Shown in pieces: positions 7,985 through 15,857 of a stretch of 26,939 bases of DNA; within the stretch, counting starts at the first letter, position 1; the number at the start of each line of letters is the position of its first letter. Below the pieces are notes generated by a model. That model made no database searches. It saw only the letters and a program-made list of their open reading frames with translations, and was not told where the DNA came from. Position numbers and translations under genes: made by a program. This DNA comes from TMED69 sp036130055 (GTDB taxonomy: Bacteria > Pseudomonadota > Gammaproteobacteria > Ga0077536), in assembly GCA_036130055.1 (NCBI GenBank), contig JAYYOR010000004.1:1-26939 (forward strand), given 5' to 3'.

Positions 7985-8932
7985 ATGAATAATCAAAAAG
8001 ATAAGAACTCGGAAGATGCGCTAAATTTCTCTGAAAAGCTTTCGAAGGAATTTCTTAGGGAGATGAGGCTTAAAAGAAGATGGGGAATTTTTTTCAAACT
8101 TTCCTTTTTAGTTATAATTATTTCTTTTCTATTTATAGGGCAACTATCAAATTTAAAATATGCTCCCGAAGAATTCACGGGACCAGTAATAGGGTTGGTA
8201 AGAATAGATGGTGTTATTGGAAATAATGTCGGTGTTGACTATGATACCGTTTCTAAAAGCTTTAAAAGGGCGTTCAAGAATCCTCGCCTGGCCGGTTTTA
8301 TAATTCTCATTAATAGTCCAGGAGGAACCCCTGTCCAATCAAGCTTGATAAACCAGCTTGTCTGGGAATACCGTGAAAAATATCCTGACACAAAAATAAT
8401 TGCAGTCGTCGAAGACATTTGTGCTTCCGGGGGATATTATATAGCGAGTGCGGCTGAAGAGATTTATGCAGATGCCTCCAGTCTCGTAGGGTCAATAGGA
8501 GTAAGGTTGGATTCATTCGGATTCGAAAAAGCAATTGAAAAATTAGGGGTTGAGCGAAGACTTTTTGTGGCGGGACAAAAAAAAGCCCTTTTAGATCCTT
8601 TTTCGCCCCTTACGACTGATGACAAAAAGGTTACCGAGGAACTATTGGCAGACCTTCATAAAACATTTATAAATGCGGTAATGAAAGGGCGTAAAGATAA
8701 GTTGAAATCTTCGCAAGTATTCTCAGGTTTGGTTTGGACTGGTAGAAAAAGCCTTGAATTAGGATTAATTGACGGACTGGGCTCCTACAAAGCCGTTAGT
8801 GAGAAGGTGTTTTCGGCCAACAATATAGTGGATTATACTGAAAAGTCATTTGCGTTGCAGAGAGCTTTTGAAGGATTAAAAGGAGGGATCTCAAACCTGT
8901 TTTCTAATGAAAGAGCTTATTTAATTTATTAA
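7985..8932 (+). CDS. sppA: Signal peptide peptidase SppA, short (S49) form
   Basis: Membrane-bound serine protease of family S49 that degrades leftover signal peptides and some membrane proteins. The 315 residues give the single-domain form, about half the length of E. coli SppA. One membrane helix (about residues 35-53) anchors the enzyme. The catalytic Ser is S148 in ASGGYYIAS; the Lys of the Ser/Lys dyad is probably K200 in AGQKKALLDPF. SPGGTP (111-116) is the typical oxyanion strand. GGAGT... upstream (GGGAGTTAG, 7970-7978) is a good ribosome-binding site for ATG 7985. Lies between rluC and yceD, as in Pseudomonas, but without the maf gene that often follows it. Confidence 0.93.
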   Translation: MNNQKDKNSEDALNFSEKLSKEFLREMRLKRRWGIFFKLSFLVIIISFLFIGQLSNLKYAPEEFTGPVIGLVRIDGVIGNNVGVDYDTVSKSFKRAFKNPRLAGFIILINSPGGTPVQSSLINQLVWEYREKYPDTKIIAVVEDICASGGYYIASAAEEIYADASSLVGSIGVRLDSFGFEKAIEKLGVERRLFVAGQKKALLDPFSPLTTDDKKVTEELLADLHKTFINAVMKGRKDKLKSSQVFSGLVWTGRKSLELGLIDGLGSYKAVSEKVFSANNIVDYTEKSFALQRAFEGLKGGISNLFSNERAYLIY

Positions 8933-8967
8933 TATTATATAAAATAATAATTTACGGAGATAATCTG

Positions 8968-9480
8968 ATTAAAAATTTAAGTAATTTCTCGCTTGATATC
9001 CTGTTAAAACGCGGCCAAACTGTGGTTACACTGCCCAAAAATGTTTTTGTTAAATTGCCAGATTGGTGCAAACTAACCAGTGATTTAGAAGTAAACCTGG
9101 CGTTGTCTGAATTTAATCCTCAACGTATGAAAGATGTTTTTATTTCAATTTCTTCTAAAGCCGAGTTCAGAGCCAACTGCCAGAGATGCTTGAGTGAAAT
9201 GGTAGATATTGTTGAATTCTCTATAAAAGGGAAGGCGAGTGCCGATGAACCAAAAAATTTTACATTTTCGAACGAGGATATTTTTGAGAACGAAGATGGT
9301 TATAGTAAGCAGGGTGAATTGGATTTGATTCGGATTTGTGAGGACGAACTACTGCTGGCTTTACCTATGGTGCCTAAACATAAAATCGAGAATTGTTCAT
9401 TAGGACACCACAAAATTACAAACGAAAATAATATAACTAATCCATTTTCGCTATTGTTGAAGGGTGAGGATAAGAATTAA
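8968..9480 (+). CDS. yceD: YceD/DUF177 family protein, 23S rRNA accumulation
   Basis: Small protein encoded next to rpmF in most bacteria and needed for normal 23S rRNA levels; molecular function unclear. Visible hallmarks are the CQRCL motif, the acidic LDLIRICEDELLLALPMVPKH stretch (trim: CEDELLLALPMVP) and NPFSLLLKG at the end. The start is odd. The first standard in-frame codon is GTG 9022 (152 residues), but the frame stays open upstream and the residues there (SLDILLKRGQT) resemble the family N-terminus. There is no ATG. A GGAG at 8956-8959 sits 8 nt before an ATT (8968) and 5 nt before a CTG (8965). With ATT the protein has 170 residues, near E. coli's 173. I propose the non-ATG start, without certainty. 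Confidence 0.82.
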   Translation: MKNLSNFSLDILLKRGQTVVTLPKNVFVKLPDWCKLTSDLEVNLALSEFNPQRMKDVFISISSKAEFRANCQRCLSEMVDIVEFSIKGKASADEPKNFTFSNEDIFENEDGYSKQGELDLIRICEDELLLALPMVPKHKIENCSLGHHKITNENNITNPFSLLLKGEDKN

Positions 9481-9528
9481 ATAAACCTGTATACTAACTT
9501 GAAATAAAAAACCAAAGGAATTTAAAAA

Positions 9529-9708
9529 ATGGCAGTCCAACAGAATAAACCGAGTCCCGCCAAGCGAGGAAGTCGACGATCACATGATGGTTTAAAAAAA
9601 CCTACGTTATCAGATGAGCCGAGCAGCGGAGAAAAGCACAGAAGGCACCATTTGTCAAAAGATGGCTATTACAAAGGTAAATTGGCGGTACCAGAGCTAT
9701 CAAATTAA
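9529..9708 (+). CDS. rpmF: 50S ribosomal protein bL32
   Basis: Small structural protein of the large ribosomal subunit, 59 residues. The sequence begins MAVQQNKPSPAKRGSRRSHD, the typical bL32 N-terminus, and continues with KHRRHHLSKDGYYKGK. The ATG at 9529 follows AAAGGAA (9514-9520) at good spacing. No zinc-binding cysteines, so this is the C-minus form. Sits 48 bp after yceD and 37 bp before plsX, the conserved yceD-rpmF-plsX order. Confidence 0.97.
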   Translation: MAVQQNKPSPAKRGSRRSHDGLKKPTLSDEPSSGEKHRRHHLSKDGYYKGKLAVPELSN

Positions 9709-9745
9709 TTAAATTGCGGTTGAAAAATATAATCTGTTTCAATCT

Positions 9746-10756
9746 ATGAGGATTGCAATCGACGCTATGGGCGGGGACTTCGGCCCTTCAGTTACTATAG
9801 AAGCTGTTTCGCGGGTGATTGATGCCAGCGAGGACATTGATTTCGAGTTGTTCGGAGATTTTAAAATAGCGAAACCTTTCTTGGATAGATTTAACTTAGC
9901 TAGAAGTAGTAGAGCAAATTTCGTTCATACTGAGGAAAAAGTCGAAAGTAATGACAAACCAAGTTTTGCTCTTCGAGTTAAAAAACAGTCGTCAATGCGA
10001 ATGGCAATTGACTCTATCAAAGGGCATAGCGAGGCTGCCTGCGTTAGTGCGGGAAATACTGGGGCGCTTTTGGGAATTGCTAGGTTTGTTTTAAAAACTT
10101 TGCCTGGGGTTTCGAAGCCTGCGATCTGTGCTCCTCTTCCGGGCATAAATCAAGCTACTAGAGTTTTGGATTTAGGAGCTAACATAGAGTGCTCAGCTGA
10201 AGATCTTTTGAGTTTTGCAGTGATGGGCTCTGTGTTATCAAAGAGTGCTGCAGGAACTGAAGCGCCTACCATTGGCTTACTTAATATTGGCGAAGAAGAG
10301 GTTAAAGGTAATGATATAATAAAAAAAGCCGCTGAGCTTTTAAGTTCAAGTGGACTCAATTATTATGGTTTTGTTGAAGGAGACGACATTTTTAAAGGCA
10401 CTGTTGACGTAATTGTATGTGATGGATTTGTAGGGAACGTTGCATTAAAAGCAGGGGAAGGCGCAGCGAAATTATTGTCGGTCATTGCTAGGGAAGAGTT
10501 TAGTAAAAACATTTTTACTAAATTGAGTTATTTATTCGCAAAAAAAGTTACTTCTAACCTAAAAAGCAGAGTTGATCATAGAAATTATAACGGCGCTAGC
10601 CTGCTAGGGTTGCGAGGAACTGTTGTAAAAAGTCACGGAAGTGCTGATTCATTGTCTTTTCAAAAAGCAATCTTAGTTGCCATCAGCGAAGTTTCTAAGC
10701 AGGTTCCTAAAATAATAGGTAAAGAACTAGAAGACTTAACTATGAACTGTCAATAA
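9746..10756 (+). CDS. plsX: Phosphate acyltransferase PlsX
   Basis: Makes acyl-phosphate from acyl-ACP and phosphate, the acyl donor for PlsY in phospholipid synthesis; peripheral to the inner membrane. The 336 residues start with the family signature MRIAIDAMGGDFGP. Other conserved blocks are VSAGNTGALL and VCDGFVGNVALKAGEG, then GLRGTVVKSHGSAD near the C-terminus. There is no clear ribosome-binding site before ATG 9746, but the signature fixes the start. Followed directly by fabD; fabH, present between them in E. coli, is missing, as in Pseudomonas. Confidence 0.97.
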   Translation: MRIAIDAMGGDFGPSVTIEAVSRVIDASEDIDFELFGDFKIAKPFLDRFNLARSSRANFVHTEEKVESNDKPSFALRVKKQSSMRMAIDSIKGHSEAACVSAGNTGALLGIARFVLKTLPGVSKPAICAPLPGINQATRVLDLGANIECSAEDLLSFAVMGSVLSKSAAGTEAPTIGLLNIGEEEVKGNDIIKKAAELLSSSGLNYYGFVEGDDIFKGTVDVIVCDGFVGNVALKAGEGAAKLLSVIAREEFSKNIFTKLSYLFAKKVTSNLKSRVDHRNYNGASLLGLRGTVVKSHGSADSLSFQKAILVAISEVSKQVPKIIGKELEDLTMNCQ

Positions 10757-10771
10757 AGGAATTACTGGTTT

Positions 10772-11692
10772 ATGAAAGAAAAAACTATTGGTGTTTTATT
10801 TCCAGGGCAGGGCTCGCAATCTTCCGGTATGGGAGAGCCTTATCAAGATTTTATCGGCTTATTTCGAGATAATTTTGAATTGGCTTCGGAATTACTAGGT
10901 TTAGATTTGTGGAAACTTATTACCGAGGATGATTCAGGAAAGTTAAATCAGACTGAATATACTCAACCAGCAATTTTTACGTTAAACGCCTCTTTATATC
11001 AGCTTTGGCTAGATAGGGGTGGGGAACCTCCGGGATATGCCGTAGGCCACAGTCTTGGTGAGTACAATGCTCTTATTGCTGCCGGGGTATTAAAATTTGA
11101 CGCTGCTCTTAGATTGGTCGTGAAAAGAGGGCAACTTATGTCGGATGTTAATTCAATCGGGTCTATGGCTGCGATAATTGGCCTCAATTTTGAGAAACTT
11201 TCAGACCTATGTGAACGTTCTTCGAAAAAATTAAATCTAGTCGTTGAATGCGCAAATATTAATACATCTGACCAAATAGTAATCGCTGGTAACATTGACG
11301 CAATAAATGTTGTATGTGAGGAAGCAAAAGTACTTGGTGCTAAAAGAGCTGTGAAACTTGATGTAAGTGTACCTTCTCATTGTAGTTTAATGCTCCCAGT
11401 GGCCGATGAATTAAAAAAAACCTTTGCAGTTGAAAATTTTAACGTTCCTGATAGTAACGTGATTTTTATTCAAAACGTAGATGCGCAAGAATCGAACGAC
11501 CCTGAAAAGATACAAGAAAATTTGTTGTCTCAGCTTCATATGCCGGTTAGATGGCATGAGACAATTTTGCGATTGATCAATTTAGGTTGTTATGAATTTA
11601 TTGAGTGTGGACCTGGAAAAGTTTTGACAAATATAACCAAAAGAATAGATAAAGGAATTAAGGTAAACTCCTTTTTTGTTCCAAATACTTGA
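10772..11692 (+). CDS. fabD: Malonyl-CoA:ACP transacylase
   Basis: Transfers malonyl groups from CoA to acyl carrier protein, supplying the extender unit for fatty-acid synthesis. The 306 residues contain PGQGSQ (11-16), the nucleophile S94 in GHSLGEY, R119 in VKRGQ for malonate binding and H203 in VPSHCSLM. These match E. coli S92, R117 and H201. Starts 15 bp after plsX. AAAGGAATTA (10756-10765) provides the ribosome-binding site. Confidence 0.97.
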   Translation: MKEKTIGVLFPGQGSQSSGMGEPYQDFIGLFRDNFELASELLGLDLWKLITEDDSGKLNQTEYTQPAIFTLNASLYQLWLDRGGEPPGYAVGHSLGEYNALIAAGVLKFDAALRLVVKRGQLMSDVNSIGSMAAIIGLNFEKLSDLCERSSKKLNLVVECANINTSDQIVIAGNIDAINVVCEEAKVLGAKRAVKLDVSVPSHCSLMLPVADELKKTFAVENFNVPDSNVIFIQNVDAQESNDPEKIQENLLSQLHMPVRWHETILRLINLGCYEFIECGPGKVLTNITKRIDKGIKVNSFFVPNT

Positions 11693-11705
11693 AATAGGGA
11701 GAAGA

Positions 11706-12446
11706 ATGAGCGAGAAGAAAATTGCATTAGTAACAGGAGCCTCAAAAGGTATAGGTTTGGAAATAGCTCGAGAACTAATAGGCTCGGGTACAACTGTAAT
11801 TGGGACCTCCAGAGATCTAAAAGTAATAGAGAAAATTGCTAAGACTGAATCGTCATTGGAAACAAAGATGTATCCTATGCAGTTAGACGTTTCTGATCCG
11901 AAGACAATGGAGTCTCAGCTCTCTGATTTAGGTGCCTCCCTACCTATGCCAAACATATTAGTCAATAATGCGGCGTTGGTCCGTGATAATTTGTTGATGA
12001 GAATGTCCATTGATGATTGGAACATTGTGATTTCATCTAATTTAACTTCAGTCTATGTACTTTCAAAGTATCTCATTCGCAGTATGATGAAAGAGAGATT
12101 CGGAAGAATTGTGAATATCTCTTCAGTCGTTGGATTATCCGGAAATCCGGGTCAGGCAAATTATGCAGCCGCTAAATCTGGTTTATTTGGTTTTACAAAA
12201 AGCTTAGCTTTGGAAGTGGCAGCGCGAGGAATAACCGTGAATTGTATCGCCCCGGGCTTTATTGAAACAGCAATGACAGACAAATTATCTGGGGAACAAA
12301 AAGAGGCGATTCTGTCTAGAATTCCCATGAAAAGTATGGGTAAAACTAGTGATATAGCAGGTTTAGTAGCCTTTTTGATCTCCGAAAAAGCGCGATATAT
12401 TACTGGAGAAACAATTAACGTTAATGGTGGAATGTTAATGGCTTAA
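11706..12446 (+). CDS. fabG: 3-oxoacyl-[ACP] reductase
   Basis: NADPH-dependent reduction of 3-oxoacyl-ACP in the fatty-acid elongation cycle. A short-chain dehydrogenase of 246 residues: cofactor loop TGASKGIG (10-17), NNAA, catalytic S140, Y153 and K157 (SSVVG ... YAAAK), and the C-terminal GGMLMA typical of FabG (E. coli GGMYM). I start it at ATG 11706, preceded by AGGGAGAAG (11696-11704). An in-frame ATG at 11676 would overlap fabD and add residues not found in the family. Confidence 0.97.
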   Translation: MSEKKIALVTGASKGIGLEIARELIGSGTTVIGTSRDLKVIEKIAKTESSLETKMYPMQLDVSDPKTMESQLSDLGASLPMPNILVNNAALVRDNLLMRMSIDDWNIVISSNLTSVYVLSKYLIRSMMKERFGRIVNISSVVGLSGNPGQANYAAAKSGLFGFTKSLALEVAARGITVNCIAPGFIETAMTDKLSGEQKEAILSRIPMKSMGKTSDIAGLVAFLISEKARYITGETINVNGGMLMA

Positions 12447-12453
12447 AAAATTC

Positions 12454-12483
12454 TTGGAGTGATGAACACTAAGATGGTAAAAT
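12454..12483 (+). promoter_or_regulatory. Predicted promoter in front of acpP
   Basis: -35 TTGGAG (12454-12459), 18-bp spacer, -10 TAAAAT (12478-12483, 5 of 6 consensus). The 149-bp fabG-acpP gap is one of the longest in this cluster. A separate acpP promoter is known in E. coli, where ACP is made in large excess over the other Fab proteins. A 6-bp-stem hairpin (TGCTGA/TCAGCA, 12559-12574) lies just upstream of the acpP ribosome-binding site and could affect its translation. Confidence 0.4.
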
Positions 12484-12595
12484 ATAACTGAAAGGTATTG
12501 GTTTTGATACTTTGGATTTTAAACTATCGTATCGAACATAATTTTATTAAACTATCTCTGCTGATAATTCAGCATCTTTGGAGGAAAAACAGACA

Positions 12596-12835
12596 ATGAG
12601 TAGCGTTGAAGAACGTGTAAAAAAGATTGTTGTTGAACAACTTGGGGTAAAAGAGGACGAAGTATCAAATGAGGCATCCTTTGTAGATGATTTAGGTGCG
12701 GATTCCCTTGATACTGTTGAGTTAGTAATGGCTTTGGAAGAGGAATTCAAAACCGAAATTCCTGATGAAGAGGCTGAAAAAATTACGACCGTTCAACAGG
12801 CTATTTCGTACATTAACGAGCATCTCGCAGCTTAA
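12596..12835 (+). CDS. acpP: Acyl carrier protein
   Basis: Carries growing fatty-acyl chains on a phosphopantetheine arm added by AcpS (gene at 4037). 79 acidic residues with the attachment serine S37 in LGADSLDTVELVM, followed by the acidic recognition helix and IPDEEAEKI. Start ATG 12596 is chosen over an in-frame TTG at 12578, because that TTG overlaps the GGAGG ribosome-binding site (12580-12584) and E. coli ACP begins at the equivalent position (STIEERVKKI). The 108-bp gap to fabF contains small hairpins. Confidence 0.98.
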   Translation: MSSVEERVKKIVVEQLGVKEDEVSNEASFVDDLGADSLDTVELVMALEEEFKTEIPDEEAEKITTVQQAISYINEHLAA

Positions 12836-12943
12836 TTAGTTTGTTCCGCTGCATCTTGTTGGCCAGACCGTGGTATCTGCACGTCGCAGGGAGTGTGGAA
12901 ACTGCGTATTGTAAATTCTCACCTGCATGGATAGACACGTAAT
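12836..12943 (+). promoter_or_regulatory. acpP-fabF spacer with competing small hairpins
   Basis: Less AT-rich than the other spacers. CTGC (12877-12880) can pair with GCAG (12886-12889), and the same GCAG, as CGCAG (12885-12889), can pair instead with CTGCG (12902-12906). The two hairpins exclude each other. No clear ribosome-binding site precedes the fabF ATG. Stems are only 4-5 bp, so chance is a real alternative. Confidence 0.25.
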
Positions 12944-14182
12944 ATGCATAGAGTTGTTGTTACGGGATTGGGAATTGTTGCTCCGAACGGTAATACAGTA
13001 TCCGAATCTTGGGATAATACCATTAATGGTAGGAGCGGAATCGGTCCTATCACTGCATTTGATGCTTCCAATTTCCCAGTTCGAATTGCGGGTGAGGTAA
13101 AAAACTTTTCCATTGACGAATATATTCCAGCCAAAGAAGCGAAACGGATGGACCCTTTCATTCATTATGGATTAGCCGCCTCCATTCAGGCTATTGAGGA
13201 TTCCGGATTTGTCATAAGCGATTCAAATGCTCACCGCATTGGAGCTATTATAGGTTCAGGAATTGGAGGGTTGCCAGGAATTGAGAAAGGCTATGAATCG
13301 TTCTATTCAGGAGGTTCAAAAAAGATTTCTCCTTTTTTCGTCCCTAGAAACATAATTAATATGGTGGCTGGTCACATATCAATAAAATATGGACTAACAG
13401 GTGTCAATTATGCAATTGTTTCAGCTTGCTCAACCGGCGCGCATTGCATAGGACAGGCGGCTAGAACGATTGAGCGGGGAGAGCAAGATATTATCATTGC
13501 TGGAGGCTCGGAATTTTCGACGAGCCCTATGGGAATTGGCGGGTTTGCAGCTGCAAAAGCATTGTCAACTAGAAACGAGAGCCCAACCGAGGCCAGTCGT
13601 CCCTGGGACGCTGACAGAGACGGTTTTGTGTTGAGTGAGGGCGCAGGAATCCTTATTCTGGAACAACTAGAACATGCCAAGACTCGAGGGGCAAAAATTT
13701 ATGCAGAGCTCGGCGGTTTTGGAATAAATAGCGATGCTTATCATATGACCGCTCCGTCACCATCTGGTGTAGGTGCAGCCTCGTGTATGCAGCTGGCCCT
13801 AAACGATGCCGGGTTAAATGTCGGTCAGATCGAGTACATAAATGCCCATGGCACATCTACTCCTGCTGGAGATAAGGCTGAATCAGATGCGGTAAAAGCA
13901 TTATTTAAGGATCATTCTAGCAAGCTTGCTATAAGCTCGACTAAATCGATGGTCGGACACATGTTAGGAGCGGCTGGAGGCGCTGAGGCTGTCTTTACTG
14001 TTATGGCCATAAAAGACCAAATAGCTCCGCCTACAATTAATTATAAAACCCCTGATCCCGATTGTGATCTTAATTGTGTCCCAAACGAAGCCCGTCAAAT
14101 GGAAATTAATCACGCTTTGTCTAATTCATTTGGCTTTGGAGGAACTAACGGGACACTTTTATTTAGCAAGTTTTCTAATTAA
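12944..14182 (+). CDS. fabF: 3-oxoacyl-[ACP] synthase II
   Basis: Condensing enzyme that elongates acyl-ACP with malonyl-ACP, including the palmitoleate to cis-vaccenate step. 412 residues, nearly identical in length to E. coli FabF (413). The catalytic triad is visible: C162 in VSACSTGAH, H302 in NAHGTSTPAGD and H339 in SMVGHMLGAAGG. GFGGTN closes the C-terminus. No FabH gene is in the window, so initiation must be encoded elsewhere. The stop lies inside an AT-only hairpin (14175-14194). Confidence 0.97.
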   Translation: MHRVVVTGLGIVAPNGNTVSESWDNTINGRSGIGPITAFDASNFPVRIAGEVKNFSIDEYIPAKEAKRMDPFIHYGLAASIQAIEDSGFVISDSNAHRIGAIIGSGIGGLPGIEKGYESFYSGGSKKISPFFVPRNIINMVAGHISIKYGLTGVNYAIVSACSTGAHCIGQAARTIERGEQDIIIAGGSEFSTSPMGIGGFAAAKALSTRNESPTEASRPWDADRDGFVLSEGAGILILEQLEHAKTRGAKIYAELGGFGINSDAYHMTAPSPSGVGAASCMQLALNDAGLNVGQIEYINAHGTSTPAGDKAESDAVKALFKDHSSKLAISSTKSMVGHMLGAAGGAEAVFTVMAIKDQIAPPTINYKTPDPDCDLNCVPNEARQMEINHALSNSFGFGGTNGTLLFSKFSN

Positions 14183-14194
14183 ACAATTAATTAG
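14175..14194 (+). terminator. Weak terminator-like hairpin after fabF
   Basis: CTAATTAA pairs perfectly with TTAATTAG (8 bp) around loop ACAA, followed by a partly T-rich stretch. The stem has almost no G/C, so termination would be weak; it may only stabilise an mRNA end between fabF and mltG. Confidence 0.3.
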
Positions 14195-14235
14195 TATTAT
14201 TCTTCCAGGAATTTTTAAACAGCTTATCTAGAATA

Positions 14236-15243
14236 ATGAATCATTCAAGACCGGGGATTGTTTCAATCTCCTTATTTCTACTAGTATCCTGCTTTGCCTT
14301 AATTCTATTATTTAGTTTGAGTTTATATGGCAACTCTGTGACTAACCGCATAGAAGCATTTACAGTTAAGAAAGGAGAAAGTGTTGCTGATATCGCGAGG
14401 AAATTGGATAATCTACAGATCTTGAACAATCATTTTTATACAATTTTTCTTATAAAAATCATGAATTTGGAGAATAAAATTAAAGCTGGTATTTATGAAT
14501 TTGATGTTGGAGAAAGCAGAAAGCAGGTGTTAGAAAAGCTCACATACGGCAGGCAAAAATTATTCAGCGTAACTTTTTTAGAAGGTTCTACTTATAGGCA
14601 GATAAGGGAAGAAATCAAGACTAGTCTCTATTTAAAAGAAGTTCTTGTCGAGAAAAAATTAATCGAAAACTTTTTCGATTTTGAGACAGGGGGAATCGAG
14701 GGTTTATTTTTTCCTGACACTTATTTTTACATGGCTAATACTGAATCTACAGATATTCTAAAGTTAGCCTCTAAAAGAATGGCTTCAGTAATAAAAACGG
14801 AATGGAGCAATAGGTCTAGTAGTATAGAAAAGGTTATTAAAAACCCTTATGAAGCCTTGATTTTAGCGTCTATAGTTGAAAAAGAAGCGGTTTTAAGTTC
14901 GGAAAAACCGTTAATTGCCGGTGTTTTTATAAAAAGGCTTCAAAATAACATGAGGTTGCAAGCGGACCCCACTGTCATTTACGCGATTGGCGACAAGTAC
15001 AATGGGAATATTAAACGTTTCCACCTTAAAATTGATTCCCCTTATAATACTTATCGGAAAAAAGGCTTACCTCCAACTCCTATCGGAGCTCCTGGACAAG
15101 ATGCTTTACGAGCTGTGCTAAATCCTCTTTTACTTGACTATTTATACTTTGTCTCAAAAAATGATGGCAGCCACAAATTTTCTAAAACACTTGAAGAACA
15201 TAACCAAGCCGTTGATTATTATCAGAAAAGAAAGAAAAAATGA
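14236..15243 (+). CDS. mltG: Endolytic murein transglycosylase MltG
   Basis: Inner-membrane lytic transglycosylase that cuts nascent peptidoglycan strands and limits their length. 335 residues: cytoplasmic tip, one membrane helix (about 9-32), a LysM-like region (VKKGESVADIARKL), then the catalytic YceG domain. The catalytic Glu is in ASIVEKEAV; RLQADPTVIYA and SPYNTYRKKGLPPTPIGAPG are family signatures. Stop and tmk start overlap (ATGA). In E. coli and Pseudomonas pabC lies between fabF and this gene; here there are only 53 bp. Confidence 0.95.
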   Translation: MNHSRPGIVSISLFLLVSCFALILLFSLSLYGNSVTNRIEAFTVKKGESVADIARKLDNLQILNNHFYTIFLIKIMNLENKIKAGIYEFDVGESRKQVLEKLTYGRQKLFSVTFLEGSTYRQIREEIKTSLYLKEVLVEKKLIENFFDFETGGIEGLFFPDTYFYMANTESTDILKLASKRMASVIKTEWSNRSSSIEKVIKNPYEALILASIVEKEAVLSSEKPLIAGVFIKRLQNNMRLQADPTVIYAIGDKYNGNIKRFHLKIDSPYNTYRKKGLPPTPIGAPGQDALRAVLNPLLLDYLYFVSKNDGSHKFSKTLEEHNQAVDYYQKRKKK

Positions 15244-15857
15244 CAAAATTTATTACTTTTGAAGGAATAGAAGGGGTTGGAAAAACCAGTGTCATCGAAC
15301 ATATTAAAAATAAGCTTTTCGAGAAAAATCATAAAATACTCGTTACCAGAGAGCCCGGCGGGACGAAAATAGCTGATTATCTCAGAAAAATTGTATTAGA
15401 TTCGGTGGATGAACCTGTATTACCTGAAACCGAATTACTATTATTATTAGCTGCGCGAAAACAACACACAGAGCATGTAATTCGTCCTCATTTAGAGATG
15501 GGATTTACAGTCATTTCAGATCGTTATTCTGATGCTTCTTACGCTTATCAATCAGGGGGAAGGGGGATTTCTTCGTTTGTAATAGACCAATTAAATGACC
15601 TGGTGGGTCTGGATTTAAAGCCCGACTTAACTTTCTTACTGGATGCGCCTATACCCATATGTTTTGACCGCTTAAAAAAAAGAATTAAAAGTGACAGATT
15701 TGATACAGAAAAGGCTGATTTCTTTGAGGCTGTTCGAGATTCGTATCTCAACAGAGCAAAAGTCGAACCTGAGCGATTTATATTAATTGACTGTGATAAG
15801 GAATTTAAAATAGTATGCCAAAACGTCCTGGAACAGCTAGTCAAAAGAATGACTTAA
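15240..15857 (+). CDS. tmk: Thymidylate kinase
   Basis: Phosphorylates dTMP to dTDP for DNA synthesis. 205 residues with P-loop GIEGVGKT (9-16), the REPGGT substrate loop, the DR motif in SDRYSDASYAYQ and the GGRGI segment. The ATG overlaps the mltG stop by 4 bp, so the two are translationally coupled. Its 3' end overlaps holB by 43 bp. Confidence 0.97.
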   Translation: MTKFITFEGIEGVGKTSVIEHIKNKLFEKNHKILVTREPGGTKIADYLRKIVLDSVDEPVLPETELLLLLAARKQHTEHVIRPHLEMGFTVISDRYSDASYAYQSGGRGISSFVIDQLNDLVGLDLKPDLTFLLDAPIPICFDRLKKRIKSDRFDTEKADFFEAVRDSYLNRAKVEPERFILIDCDKEFKIVCQNVLEQLVKRMT

